A stretch of 5,207 nucleotides of DNA from Halovivax sp. Lineage in GTDB: Archaea > Halobacteriota > Halobacteria > Halobacteriales > Natrialbaceae. Made by a program: the position numbers and the translations under genes. The notes under the pieces are model-generated. The model was not told the DNA's origin. It saw nothing but the letters and a program-made list of their open reading frames with translations, and made no database searches. The stretch is from assembly GCA_007135505.1 (NCBI GenBank), contig SLIS01000139.1:1-5207 (forward strand), in the 5' to 3' direction. Positions 5,161 through 5,207 of the stretch are shown piece after piece; position 1 is the first letter of the stretch; each line of letters begins with the position of its first letter.

Positions 5161-5207
5161 ACGGGACCGCACGTCGAACCCCGTGGCTCGGAGGTACCGA
5201 TCTGCCA
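5161..5207. other. Trailing non-coding bases
   Basis: After the hydrolase stop there are 47 bases with no recognisable gene start. ACGGG (5161-5165) and CCCGT (5180-5184) could pair across a 14-base loop, but no T-run follows inside the window, so I do not call a terminator. Confidence 0.35.

Noticed and set aside
5161..5184. ACGGG/CCCGT inverted repeat after the hydrolase gene as a terminator
   Set aside because: The stem is only five pairs with a 14-base loop and no T-run follows within the window.

Overview
The window looks like a piece of a haloarchaeal chromosome. It is GC-rich with strong G/C preference at third codon positions. The predicted proteins are rich in Asp and Glu, start sites are either TATA-plus-leaderless or GGAGG-led, and several proteins resemble families I know only from Halobacteria. 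I cannot name the genus. I see no tRNA, rRNA, CRISPR array, insertion sequence or integrase.

Left part (1-2507): a divergent fatty-acyl-CoA-type locus. A thiolase with the normal nucleophilic cysteine runs leftwards and is cut by the window edge. A second thiolase-family protein runs rightwards and overlaps by four bases (ATGA) a small DUF35/OB-fold protein. Thiolase-DUF35 pairs are a known archaeal and actinobacterial arrangement in which the DUF35 protein is a partner subunit. Here the second thiolase has Ser where the nucleophilic Cys belongs, and its DUF35 partner contains no cysteine at all, so it lacks the usual zinc ribbon. The 216-bp gap between the divergent genes holds a TTTAAA box, an imperfect 14-bp direct repeat flanking that box, and a separate 6-bp-arm dyad. 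It is a credible shared control region.

Middle part (2609-4275): two haloarchaeal proteins of unknown function, transcribed away from each other across a 140-165 bp AT-rich gap. The leftward one has a helical N-terminal half and a long acidic, probably disordered tail. The rightward one resembles the 'HTR-like'/DUF7504 proteins, which look like RecA/KaiC-fold proteins without a P-loop. It ends in a terminator-like hairpin.

Right part (4276-5207): a complete M14-type succinylglutamate desuccinylase/aspartoacylase-like zinc hydrolase with its own TATA element. The last 47 bases hold no gene that I can support.

The left locus is the only clear multi-gene unit. The three genes to its right show no obvious pathway link to it or to each other. 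The best candidate for new biology is the Ser-type thiolase with its zinc-ribbon-less DUF35 partner. From memory I believe this pair recurs in other haloarchaea, so it is probably a conserved uncharacterised module and not a private mutation.
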